This document shows positions 1 to 10,227 of a stretch of 64,000 nucleotides of DNA, piece after piece. Positions within the stretch are counted from its first letter, which is position 1, and each line of letters opens with the position of its first letter. The notes under the pieces were generated by a model that was not told where the DNA came from, did no database searches, and saw only the letters and a list, made by a program, of their open reading frames with translations. Source of the DNA: Paramecium sonneborni. Taxonomy: Eukaryota; Ciliophora; Oligohymenophorea; Peniculida; Parameciidae. A program made the translations under genes and the position numbers. The stretch is taken from NCBI GenBank assembly GCA_905182985.1, contig CAJJDN010000080.1:1674-65673 (forward strand), written 5' to 3'.

Positions 1-719
1 TTAGAGGAGTGTTCTTTATTTAATAATTATTTTTTGTAAAGACAATTTATATAATGTTTTCACCCTACGATCATGATTTCTTTATAAAATTATTTATTTG
101 ATTACTAGTTTTTAAGCATTTATTGATAGACAATTATTGGATACTTTTGTTTCTCATTTTTTAAATGGAGATTTCTAAAGCCAATTTTACTTTTAATTTA
201 TTTTTAATCTTAACTATAAAGCCTAAAATTCAATATTCATTTTGATAAATTGAAATTGCCTCTTTTATTGTAAGTTAGCTTCCCTAAATAGGAATTTTAC
301 TAGATTGCTTAATTGTTCCCAGAAACTTGTTAGAGTAACTTCAGAGAGGAAAATGGTTAAATTCCCTTAGTACCCCTAGATTCTTCATATATACATAAAA
401 AACTAAAATAGGGGTTTTGAAAGAAATTATTGGTAAAATAATAGAAAGTATAAAATTAGATTTTTTCGTACTAATTAATATATTTGGGTATCTTTATCTA
501 AAAATTTTTTATTAAATTATAATAATAAAGTTTAATATAAGGTTGTAAAATTGAATAAAAATGTATTATATAATAAAATGATATTTTAAATTTAAAGATT
601 AATAATTAGCTTAGATTTCTAAGCATGTATGCAGATTTAAAATCCTATTGAAATATTATTAACATAAAATTAAATTGAGGCAAATGTAAAGAGCATCATT
701 TAGTTCAAAAAGGGAACCG
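1..719. other. AT-rich stretch without a recognisable gene
   Basis: I see no reading frame with protein-like composition, no usable intron pattern and no RNA gene here. It may belong to the decayed region that follows. Confidence 0.4.
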
Positions 720-1075
720 ATAATCAATCAGTCCCTTACTAAACTTTAGAGCGTATTTTTAAATAGTAACAACTTCCTCTAGATTAGATATTGAGGATAG
801 GCACATTTCAGATAAAAGGTCATCAGAAGGTGATGAATAATTAAAAAATTAGTCTAAATAATTAGAAAAAATGGAGCAAATTCTGCTAGAGAGCATTATT
901 TGAATTAATTAAATGGAATATAAATTTATATTAAATTTATCTAAAAAGTTTGAAACTAAATGGGGCAATAATCTAAGCTTTTGAATTCCTCAGAAAAATT
1001 GAAAATTATCAAAGAATGACAAGAATAAAAATCCCATATAAAATGGCACATTCAATTAACTTGATATTTGTTTTA
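720..1075 (+). pseudogene. Short coding-like remnant (charged/coiled-coil)
   Basis: One frame around 780-910 gives a charged, Gln-rich peptide (SRLDIEDRHISDKRSSEGDE, followed by a Lys/Gln/Glu helix) that ends at a TGA. The neighbouring frames before and after also look coding but do not join by any GT...AG intron I can find. It reads like a fragment of a degraded coiled-coil protein. No family is recognised. Confidence 0.25.
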
Positions 1076-1589
1076 CTATGATTAGTGTAATAAGCTTAAA
1101 TCTCTTACTAAATGGATTATTTTGATAAAATCATAAAATTGTTACATTCTTTGGAATCAATTTAGCAAATTATTGTTTAACTTTATCTCATAATTTATAA
1201 TTTAGAGAAATTAAAATCTCATTTATTTTTTATATATTTTGTTAAAGACTTAACAGAATAAACAATTATAATCTTAAGATGTTCATATATATTGATTGTT
1301 TATTATCAAGGGGTGAGAGAGATTGGGAACCGATAATTTCTGATATGTTAATTTTATTTTTATTTATTGATTCATATTCGAATTGAGAACAAAATATTCA
1401 TTCAATGCTCATGAAAATACCTAAGAATCTTCAGTTTACTAAATTAATGCTTGATAATTTTACATATATATATCTATATGTATAGAGTGAATTTATAATA
1501 CTCTAAATTTTATTTATTTAGTTATAAAATTTTATTCTACAAGAATAACTAAATGATTTGTATTGGGAATTAATTAACTATACATGAAC
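1076..1589. other. No gene seen
   Basis: AT-rich, with only short open frames. The phrase gggaaccgataat occurs at about 712 and again at about 1324, which suggests an old local duplication, but nothing codes convincingly. Confidence 0.35.
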
Positions 1590-1848
1590 CCTAAAGCATT
1601 CTTTAAAGATTATGATTAGAATAAGCTTATAGATTATTTGATGAAGATGGAAGTGGCTCAATATCAATAGATGAAATTAAAGTAATTTTTTGATCTGATA
1701 AAACTTCACTTAATAATGAAGTCTGGAAAGAACTATTAGCAAATTTTGAGGCTAAGATGGTTTATTTAGATAATTAGATCAGTTTTTAAGAGTTAAGAGA
1801 AATAATTTTTAATAATTTTAGTTATGCAGATTACAAACCCATAAAATG
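1590..1848 (+). pseudogene. EF-hand remnant of a calcium-dependent kinase
   Basis: One frame reads AYRLFDEDGSGSISIDEIK, a textbook EF-hand with loop D-E-D-G-S-G-S-I-S-I-D-E, as in the C-terminal calmodulin-like part of CDPKs. A TGA follows a few codons later, just before SDKTS, where CDPKs normally keep reading. The next EF-hand position (about 1745-1800) has lost its acidic loop. Upstream the frame is broken by another TGA at about 1612. The gene is dead. A separate kinase remnant lies at 2325-2960 on the opposite strand. Confidence 0.6.
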
Positions 1849-2324
1849 ATTTATTATTATTAATGGATAACCTACGCATTGCTCTTATAACTCATTTGAT
1901 TGATAGCAGTAATCCTGATTATGTTTAAATAATGAGTAACTATGAATCTAGATCCATAATCTATGCCCAATGTTATTATGAATCTGCCAAAAGAATTTTA
2001 ATTTGAGAAATTTCTATAATCTCACAAACCAGAATAGTTACATACTCAGAGAGTTCATTATTGTTAGTAGAAGCAAAGTTTTTTGAAAAGAAATTCCAAT
2101 AACATAAATAAGAAATAGAAGAAATAGATTGATAAAGTCAATTTCTGACTGAACAGACTTTATTCTGATGAATTGATGAGATAAAGAATATAATCGGATA
2201 AAGAACCATGTGATTATAATTTTAAAAAATAATTCTAATAAGGAATGGCTTGGCTGAGCCTAGGAATGCACATTAAAAAAATTATCATATTTTATTTTCC
2301 TGTTTGTATTATTTACTGGAAGAT

Positions 2325-2960
2325 TTACAAATGTTGCCAAACCAAAATCAGCTAACACCATAGAATTTATGTCACTCTGTTATAAAATTGAGATTACTTT
2401 TATTCTTTGAATAATATATTTGCGAGTTTCAAATCTCTATTCTTAATACATTTTAATGCATGTGTGCCAATCCATCCAACAATCCTTTCATTATAGATTA
2501 TCTCTATTTGTTAATTAGAATAACTTTCTTTTTCATAAAATCGTAAGCCTCCATACAATAATTCCAAACACATGTATTCTGTGTCCCTTAGACTTCATAT
2601 AATTCTGTCTCATTATTGTAATTTTATTTATGAGTCCTTTTAATATTACTTTTCCATTTTCTTTTCCATATGCAGCATTTTTTGAAGATTCTTTTATTGC
2701 CATTTATTATCCATTTTCAATAAAATTTACACTAGCAAAATTTCCTTTGCCAATGAAAACTTTAAACATATGCCGAAATCTCATTTGTTTTGTATTATAG
2801 CCAAATAGTTTCTAAATGCTTTAGTTTTTCTAAATCACCTTCTCTAATCAAATATGTTAAATATCTCTTAAAGTCTAAAAATTCTCTGGTTAAATATTTC
2901 AGCTTATTTCTTATTTTCCTTTTGAATTAAGATTGAATTACTTTGAACAACAAATAATGC
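2325..2960 (-). pseudogene. Protein kinase catalytic-domain remnant
   Basis: Reading right to left, successive frames show a glycine loop (FIGKGNFASV), a catalytic lysine context (MAIKES), a hinge-like LYEVQGTQNT, a catalytic-loop relic (KNRDLKLANILF in place of HRDLK) and a DFG motif (VLADFGLAT). They lie in at least three different frames. One break is a clear single-base insertion in the region expected to encode LVLELLYGG. No intron model joins them, so this is a frameshifted pseudogene, probably of a CDPK-like Ser/Thr kinase. Confidence 0.6.
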
Positions 2961-3079
2961 TTCTCATTAATAGTCCTTTTTCGTTTTATTGCATTAAACA
3001 TTTAATTTCCTAAATTTAATTTGAAAATTTAAGAAAAATAATAATTTTCTTAAATAATATATAATCACAATTTTGCAAT

Positions 3080-4217
3080 TCATCTTCTGTGATGGTGGTG
3101 TCCATGATGTTTATTTCCTAAATGATATAAATGAATATGATACCAACAACAACTACGTTTGCAGAATGATGATGATGATGACCAATATTTTCAATCATTC
3201 TGACAGTTTCTATAGCTGCAAAAGTTCCCAAAGCAGTTCTAGCCATTGTACCTGCAAATCCAGGGCCTTGTTTTTAATACTATTATTATTATTGTGGTTG
3301 TTATTGTTAATTCACTACAATTACCTGATTCGCTCCTTGTTGTGGTGTGGAGTAGTACTACTAATTATTAGGGTATTATTAATTATTTGGATATTACTAA
3401 TTGTTTGGATATTATTAATATGGTTATTATTGAATTGGTTATTAATAAGGATTTCCATAAGGAGACATCTAATTCTGAGGAACTTATTGATTTTGAACTG
3501 GATAAGGGGATTGTGATTAGGGAGGCTAATTTGGCATCATCGAGTAAATAATTTCAGATGAAACAGCTGGCTACACAACAGGTTGGGGTTGTTATTCATA
3601 TTAATATTGTTGTTCCTATTCAAAATTAGTAAGAACTATATTTTCATATGGATTATCTGGATATAAGATTCCTAGTAAAGGAGTGAACTACTTGAATCTA
3701 TCATTAATACATACTTGCTGAGTTAAAAATTCTCTTGGTAATTTTATTACTCTGAAAGTTAAGGATTCTACGCATCCCTTTTTATATGAACCACAACATC
3801 CTGTAAAAGTGTAACCCATAAACATGTGATTAAATTTATAACCTTGGTCCTTTCCAAAAATCACTTGCTATCCCTTATAAGTTATAATTCCTAATTAAGT
3901 AATTCCAGATTCGTAATATCCAAATAGAACTTATATAAAATCATCTGAATTTAAAATTTATTATTACTTTGACCTATTTCGAATTCATATTGACTTATGT
4001 TTCTTCCTGTTATGCATGTGTCATTACAGATTATTTTTCTGCCAGTTTTGATATTTTAGTATGTAAAAGAGATTCCACATATCTAGGTTTCATCCAAACT
4101 TATTTTCACGCCTGAAATTTTGAATTCCTCATTTCCTAACTGCATCTTGTCATCAAATTTTTAGAGGCCTTATCTATCCACTCCAAGTGTAATTAAGGAT
4201 GGAACTTTATTTGTCAT
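3080..4217 (-). CDS. Hypothetical protein: beta-domain, Pro/Gln-rich repeats, His-rich tail
   Basis: About 362 codons after removing two introns (23 and 26 nt), which restore one frame exactly. Residues 1-200 form a hydrophobic/polar alternating domain opening MTNKVPSLITLGVDRQGLQ and containing FDDK, faintly like jacalin-type beta-prism lectins; this is a guess. Residues 210-290 are Pro/Gln-rich, with a short tandem repeat of the unit QQYPNN (three copies). A Gly/Ala segment (GPGFAGTMARTALGTFAA) follows. The end is histidine-rich: GHHHHH, then HHGHHHHRR before TGA. The second intron is needed to reach that His tail. Histidine clusters suggest metal binding. A plus-strand open frame over 3073-3516 is a shadow of this gene. 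It stands alone in an otherwise decayed region. Confidence 0.7.
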
Positions 4218-5109
4218 AATTTAATAAATGTTTTCTATATATATAAATTTTCTATATAAATTTAAAGTTATCATGTTAAGATTATACACCATTACATTTC
4301 GAATTAATGGATTTAATCATTTATAAATTAACTTCACTATTAATTGTTCTATAAAAACTAATTAAATTTTAAACATCATTTCTAGATAAGAATTGCATCT
4401 ACTTTTTTAATACACCTCTTGATTTATAAAGAATTTCAAAATAAATTTATTCATTAAATCCCAATTAATTTTTATTCAATCATTATTATTCGTAAAACCA
4501 TCCCAAACTTCTTGGTATATTTTTCATTAAAATTAATTTCCCTTTTCAAAATAATTATATAAGACAATAAGTTACTATGACATTTAGGATTATTCAAACC
4601 TAAAATACTTAAGTGTAGAATTAAATTAAAGTTGGAAATGTAAAGTAAATTGACTATATTGATGAATTTATTAATTTAATATTACTGAGTGATAAATAGT
4701 ATTTATTTTCGGATCTATCATAGCTTGTTAAACTGTAATAATATATTTACAATTTATGAAATTTTCTTTGTCTATTATTACAGAGTACAGGGTATATATT
4801 GGATTCATATATCAGTATAAATTTAATTTTTGCATAATTGTTGAATATATAAACAAATCAAAATCTTGAGATCAAATTTATTTAGAATAGAATTTTGATA
4901 ATAACATGATGATTGATTGATTAGTAGGCTGAAAAGTTGAACTAAATTATCCTTAAAGAAATAAATTTTAAAATCAAAATGCCTAATAATATAACTTATA
5001 TCCATATAGAAAGTATGACCTTTATTAACATTAAATATAAAATAAAATATAAAACATTTTTAAAGTATATTTTATTTAAATTTATTTAATGGTGATAAAA
5101 ATTAGCTGA
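4218..5109. other. No gene seen
   Basis: AT-rich spacer with scattered Gln/Lys-rich open frames and no motif, intron set or start that I can support. Confidence 0.35.
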
Positions 5110-6170
5110 TAGATATATATTATTAGTTGGAGTAAGTTTTTGTGGATTAAAAGGTTTTGGAGATTAGGATTTTTCCTTTTTATAGAATTCTCAATTGAAA
5201 TCTGATAGTTTAATATTCTCTAAAGCGCTTTTCTTTGGGCTAATTTCAACATTGAAATTTCTTATAAAGGTAGAATCATGAAAGTAATTTTATTTTCATT
5301 GGTCGATTTAATTTTCTCTAAATCTTTTCACTTTAATAAATCTATTTAAAGATGGTTCTGTTATTTAAAGATAATTGATTCATAATTTTTTAGGTTCATT
5401 TTTAAGAAAAAAAATTCTGAAAATCATATTCGAATTAAGGATAAGAAGGCTTTCTTCTGATTGTGATTGGTCTAGCTAAATTATTTTTAAGTTAGCTATC
5501 AAAATCCTTTCTTAATTTTTGAGTTGTTCTGGTTTACCATTAATGATATTTGTAACTTTTTTTACATTACTCTACGAATATCACCCTACTTTTTTATAAA
5601 GTGGAATATTTTGGTGGTGGTATTTTTTTATTGTTCTTAAAATTATCTAAAAAATTAAGAGAACGCTATTGTTGTTAATTAGAAGGAGTTCCAGAATTTG
5701 AAAATCCAGTTAAATATTGATTTATCTTTTAAATAGATCAGAAAATTATTAATTTTGTTATTTAAACTTTTACTGCTTCGTTGCTTACTTTATATTTTAA
5801 TCAACTTTTATCTGATGATCCGCAAATTCATCAAAATCTATGGTTCCTGACTTAGAAGGGTTTAAATATTCAAATAATTTTCTTTTGTTTATAGTATTAA
5901 ATTAATTTAAAAAAAAATACTAATTAGATTAAAAATTCTGATTTCTCTTTCATTCGAATCAATTTCTATTTCTCAAGAATTATTTGAATATAAAACAAAG
6001 AATACTGCATTTATATCCCTATTATTATTGTATAAAGATTCTTTGATTCCTCTCCAAGTTTTCAATTATAATAATTAATCCATAATATTTTATTCCTATA
6101 ATCAATTTATTTTTATTACTTTTGGTTCCCTCAAATTTAATAAATTTTCAAAAAATGCTCATTCAATCAA
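5110..6170 (-). pseudogene. Disrupted EF-hand protein
   Basis: Reading right to left there is a recognisable EF-like loop (NPSKSGTIDFDEFADHQ) at about 5860-5815. Next comes a Ser/Gln-rich segment of about 120 codons (from NQYLTGFSNSGTPS) in another frame, ending at TGA 5396-5398. A third piece (SPKKSALENIKLSDFN) at about 5240-5190 is followed by an in-frame TGA. One 24-nt intron-like gap (gtaataaa...ttatag) occurs near the 5' end, but the other joints cannot be explained by introns. I take it as a decaying gene; a heavily spliced active gene is less likely. Confidence 0.4.
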
Positions 6171-6255
6171 GAAAACAACATGCTTATATAAAAATGTTTA
6201 TAAAAAAAACCTATAAATAAAATTAAATAAAAACAATCAAATATTTTTATTGAAT

Positions 6256-7173
6256 ATGTAATCACTTTCAGAATCAAAAAAGAGGATTCACGAATAATCA
6301 TATGCATAGAAAGTTTCTCATCCTATAAGTCCTAATAATTCTCATATAAAATTAAATGAATCTCTATTCAATGCTAAAATAGTAGCAAAACAATCTTGTT
6401 CTTTAATTAAAGATGTTCATAAAGATGTACAATTAACAATTAAAAAATATGATGAATTCTTAAAAGTAACTCAAACACCTAAAAAAATATCTGATTCAAT
6501 AACAAGTTCTCCATCCATAATGAAACCACCTTAAATTGAAGAAACATAAGAATAAAAAGAAGATGATTAAGGATTACTAAGTCAATACTAAAGATATACA
6601 AGTTCTCAAGAATTAAGAAGACAATCTCTACCATTAGAACGATCTGAATTGAGATTATCAAGTTTTAACGTTAAATAAGAACTCTTTCCAGTAGAAGACA
6701 TTAGTCCAATCAAATAATAAAATAACAGTAATTTTGTATTTCGAAGAAACTACTCTTAATTATTTACATCGCCTCCTCCTAATTAATCTTAATAGTCAAT
6801 AATTTCAGACAATTATGGGAGTTATGCTAAAATTCATATGCGAAAATGTCCAACTGCTCCAAAAATTGAGGTAAAACAATAAGAGAAATCAAAAACGCCT
6901 CCTGATATTGCAAAAAGAAATCATGAATGGAAATAAAGACTTTAAGAAAAAATAAACTTTGAACAAAAGAGAAAGAGTGAAATATAAATGAAAGATTGTA
7001 CATTTAGGCCTAAGTTAAATGAAACAAAATCAAATGATAAAGTAATAAAAACAAAAGTTACACAAAAAAATAAGAAAAGGGTCAATAACTGTTAAAATCA
7101 TGACCTTAAAGAAATTATGCATATAATTGCAGATCTAAATCTATTTAGTAAATAAATAAAAAAGAGACTATGA
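6256..7173 (+). CDS. Hypothetical protein with a CTFRPKL-type motif
   Basis: Intronless, 305 aa, ATG at 6256 and TGA at 7171-7173. The protein is Ser/Gln/Lys-rich and mostly disordered. Near the C-terminus a charged helix (HEWKQRLQEK...) leads into KDCTFRPKLNE. This pattern, a charged helix followed by C-T-F-x-P-K, recurs in many ciliate and flagellate proteins of unknown role. No enzyme domain is visible. The function is unknown. Confidence 0.75.
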
Positions 7174-7312
7174 GAATGAATAAAGCTATGATTTAGAGAT
7201 ATATATACTTTTTTGTTAAAATTTATATTCATCATCATATAGTGATATCTATTTTATTTTTTTGTCTTATAGTTTAAGAAGTGATTTGGCTGAAAATTTC
7301 TTACCCGAAAAT

Positions 7313-7749
7313 TCAAATAAATTGATCTTATTTTCTTTGTTCTCTATGAGCCTTTAATTTAATTTCTTTTTCTTCTCTTGAAACGTTTCTGGTGATTTTC
7401 TAAGAGAAATTCTCAATGCCTGTCTTTTCTTTATAAAGTTCTTTAATGATTTAATTAAAACCATATATTTTCTGCTGCTTAATATTTTTGATTAAATTTT
7501 TCAAATTTAGGTTCATGGAATAATTGTTAAACTTTGATATGCGCAGTGATTCTTTTTTGTTTTTCTTAAGATTATTAAAATGTTGTAAGATTACTGACTC
7601 TCAAAACTTTTTAACAATATTTTTCATTCCATAATTATTAAATCTACACAGTATTAGTTGTTACAAATGAAGGTATTTGATACTTAGATAAAAAAAAGGT
7701 TAGGTTGCTTTGTTAGAAATTTTTATAAAGTTAATTATCTTTAGTTCAT
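7313..7749 (-). pseudogene. Small basic protein gene with frame breaks
   Basis: An ATG at 7747-7749 lies 15 bp beyond the stop of the EF-hand gene that begins at 7765. It opens a Lys/Gln-rich frame that leaves phase at a run of eight A (7690-7697 on the plus strand). One base fewer would keep it open through IPSFVTTNTVQIQQLWNEK and IKVQQLFHEPKFEKF. A second shift near 7465 leads to a charged tail (NFSQKITRNVSREEKEIKLK) ending at TGA 7313-7315. This is either a real small gene with homopolymer errors in the assembly or a young pseudogene. No family is recognised. Confidence 0.4.
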
Positions 7750-7764
7750 TTTATAATTTTAATA

Positions 7765-8377
7765 TCAAATGTAACCCATTTTAGATGCAATATCTTCTTT
7801 TGTTAATCCATCTTTATCTTTACTTGCATCTGAGATGAATTCCAAAATATCTGCATCACTTATTTGAATATCAAGATATTATGCAAATACGTTTTTAATT
7901 TCAGGTAATCCAACTTTACGATCCCTTTGATTTATTAATTATGTTATACTTTCTCACGAACAATTCATAAATTTCATCAATTTCTTCATCTCTACCTTTA
8001 TTTTCAAACCATTTTTTGGAAATCAATTATATAACATCTTTTAAAGAAAAACTATCTCGAGTCCTATTAAGAATAGAAGTGAAATAATATACTCTTCAAC
8101 AATATCTCTAATTTCTTCTTCTATGTCTTTAACAGTTTTATTAATGAAACCGAAGTTCCCCAAAATTGATCTCATGTTCTAACGATTGATAAATCCTGTT
8201 CTAGAGGGATCATAAAAATTGAAACAGTCTCTGATTTCTGATTCCTATCATAATTTTTATATCTCGAGATACACGATACCATATCATCAGGTAGTTTCTA
8301 AGTCACTTGCTATTTAGAACCTTTGCTTTAATTTTTTGGATTTTGTTGTAATGTTTACTTTTTTTATCTTATTTCAT
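7765..8377 (-). CDS. EF-hand protein (centrin/calmodulin-like)
   Basis: 161 aa after removing four introns (38, 35, 29 and 25 nt); the remaining length is an exact multiple of three. The first EF-hand is degenerate (FYDPSRTGFINRQNM). The last is SDASKDKDGLTKEDIASKMG, with a loop D-A-S-K-D-K-D-G-L-T-K-E that looks Ca2+-competent. The middle pair (around KDRKVGLPEIKNVF) lacks loop acidics and is probably structural. The size and the LPDDMESEIRDCF opening resemble centrins and calmodulins; a centrin-like cytoskeletal sensor is plausible. The 25-nt intron ends in AAG, not the usual TAG. Confidence 0.7.
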
Positions 8378-8431
8378 ATTGGTAATTAATCATTATTTAA
8401 TTAATAAATAATAATATAATAAAAATTCTTA

Positions 8432-9164
8432 ATGAATAGCAATAACAAGTCAATATATAAAAATATCGAATTTTAAGATGAACCTTATTCAACTAACAAT
8501 AAATTTGCTGTGTTTGTTCCTAAGTAAGAAATTTCTAAACATTCTGCATCCTAATAAGTTGTTTGTAATTAATAGTAACAATCACCATAAAAATAATTGA
8601 AAGTAGAGTTTTAAGATGAGTAAGAAAATCGCAATCTTCAAAATCAAATGGAGTAATAACAAATGGAATAAGAATAGTAATAATCTTAGAGAAATCCACC
8701 TAAAGCTGATACTATAAACTAAAGAAACGTAACTTAAAATAGATACAGATTGTCTAATTAAACTCCAAAAACTGCTCATGGAAAGACTCAATAAAAATTT
8801 TACAGTTCTACTCCTTCTTAAAGTATTTAAAAATAGAGAACATTATAATAATTCAAAGATAGTTTATATTTTGATGAAAGAATCAACAAAGTACCTAAAT
8901 CAACTATTAGAAATTAAATTATTGACAGTATTGTTAGTGATGCAGATTTATTACTTTAGAAGAGAGAGTTAATGACATCGATTTATAAATTAAAACAACT
9001 GAATCTATTAAAAAACAAAGAATTTGCAGTGTAAGCCTTGATTATATTTTAGTAATCGTCTTCCAGGAATAGGAAAATCAAGTTTTGTTTATAATGATTA
9101 CCATACCAAGAGTACAAATAATGGATACTCAAGAAATTTCGGTGGAGTATTTTATACTAGATGA
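8432..9164 (+). CDS. Hypothetical Gln-rich protein
   Basis: 236 aa, one 22-nt intron at about 9029-9050. The first 110 residues are dominated by Gln/Asn. A helical segment (around DADLLLQKRELMTSIYKLKQ) follows, then a conserved-looking tail with LPGIGKSSFVYNDYH and FGGVFYTR immediately before TGA. The aromatic Gly-rich tail suggests a structural, possibly microtubule-associated protein, but I do not recognise a family. Confidence 0.7.
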
Positions 9165-9501
9165 ATAATTTATTTATCTAATATAAAATTAGAAATATAT
9201 ATTTATTTCTAGCTCTTTAATTTTAAAAAGGAATGATGTTTTAGACATTCCAAATATCTTAAAATAATATTTAATTAGATAATTATATTCTATCAAATCA
9301 ATTATATAAAAGAGTAAAATCTTCCAGAAGATGAAATTGATTCCAACAAAGGAAATAATTATTTTAAAATAAACTGGTTTAAAGTAGAAGAATGGAAAAA
9401 AGGAAAATAATATATAAGTTTATAGGATTCTAAGAATTGATGAATTATTTTATTATGATAATATATGACATAAATTAAATAAAGATATATTTATTTTTAA
9501 A
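9165..9501. other. Spacer upstream of eL18
   Basis: 337 bp of AT-rich DNA between two plus-strand genes. No gene or motif stands out. Confidence 0.4.
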
Positions 9502-10147
9502 ATGGTAATAAATATCACTAATAATCCTATTAGGGAGTTGATGCATATAAGAAGACAAGAGTATAAAGGAATGTATAAAGAAAGGTGACCTCAACAAACC
9601 TTTATTTGAAATTATTAATCAAGGTATTTTATAAATGGATTAGAATATTAGCTATATAGATTCTTAGCCAGAAGAACAGATTCGAATTTTAATGCAACAG
9701 TTTTAAGAAGACTCTAATAAACAAGAACAGCTAGATATCCAATTAGTGTTAGCAGACTTGTTAAATAAATTAATACAGCCAAAGATAAGACAAGAACACT
9801 TGTTGTTGTAGGCACTGTTACAGATGAGTAATTATATTAAAAAAAGCATTTAGTGTACGTCTTCTAACTGTTCCAAAGATCAATGTATGTGCTTTAAGAT
9901 TTACAGAAACAGCAAGAAAAAGAATTCAAGCAGCTGGTGGAAAGACTTTGACTTTTGATCAATTAGCACAATAAAATCCAACTGGTATATAAATAAATAA
10001 ATATTTAAAGGCACTGGAACAATCTTATTAAGAGGACCAAGAGTTAGAGAAGAATTGAAACATTTTGGTAGAGCATCAGGATTACCAGGATCACATGCTA
10101 AACCATATGTTAGTCACACTGCAAGAAAAGGAAAAGGTGCAAGATGA
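9502..10147 (+). CDS. RPL18: 60S ribosomal protein eL18
   Basis: Component of the large cytosolic ribosomal subunit. 178 aa once four introns (29, 28, 26 and 26 nt) are removed. The first intron follows the ATG directly, so exon 1 codes only for Met and exon 2 starts GVDAYKKTR. Family landmarks are [48 protein letters not shown] and the end [19 protein letters not shown], all typical of eukaryotic eL18. Length matches the family (about 180-190). The last intron ends in AAG. Confidence 0.97.
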
Positions 10148-10227
10148 TTGTTCTTTTTTAAGTACATTAATATATAAAGACATCCTAATCATTTAATTAA
10201 CAAAATAATCTATTCACAAAACTCTAT

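Noticed and set aside
400..420. Telomere-like aggggtttt
   Set aside because: A single short occurrence with no repetition. Not a telomere or fragmentation site.
1640..1720. TGA as an amino-acid codon (Sec or Trp) in the EF-hand remnant
   Set aside because: The surrounding frames are also broken and the second EF loop is lost, so decay is simpler.
3073..3516. 147-codon plus-strand standard-code ORF
   Set aside because: It is the antisense of the Pro/Gln- and His-rich gene at 3080-4217, whose spliced frame is exact. The Leu/Ile-rich translation is the shadow of Gln/Asn codons.
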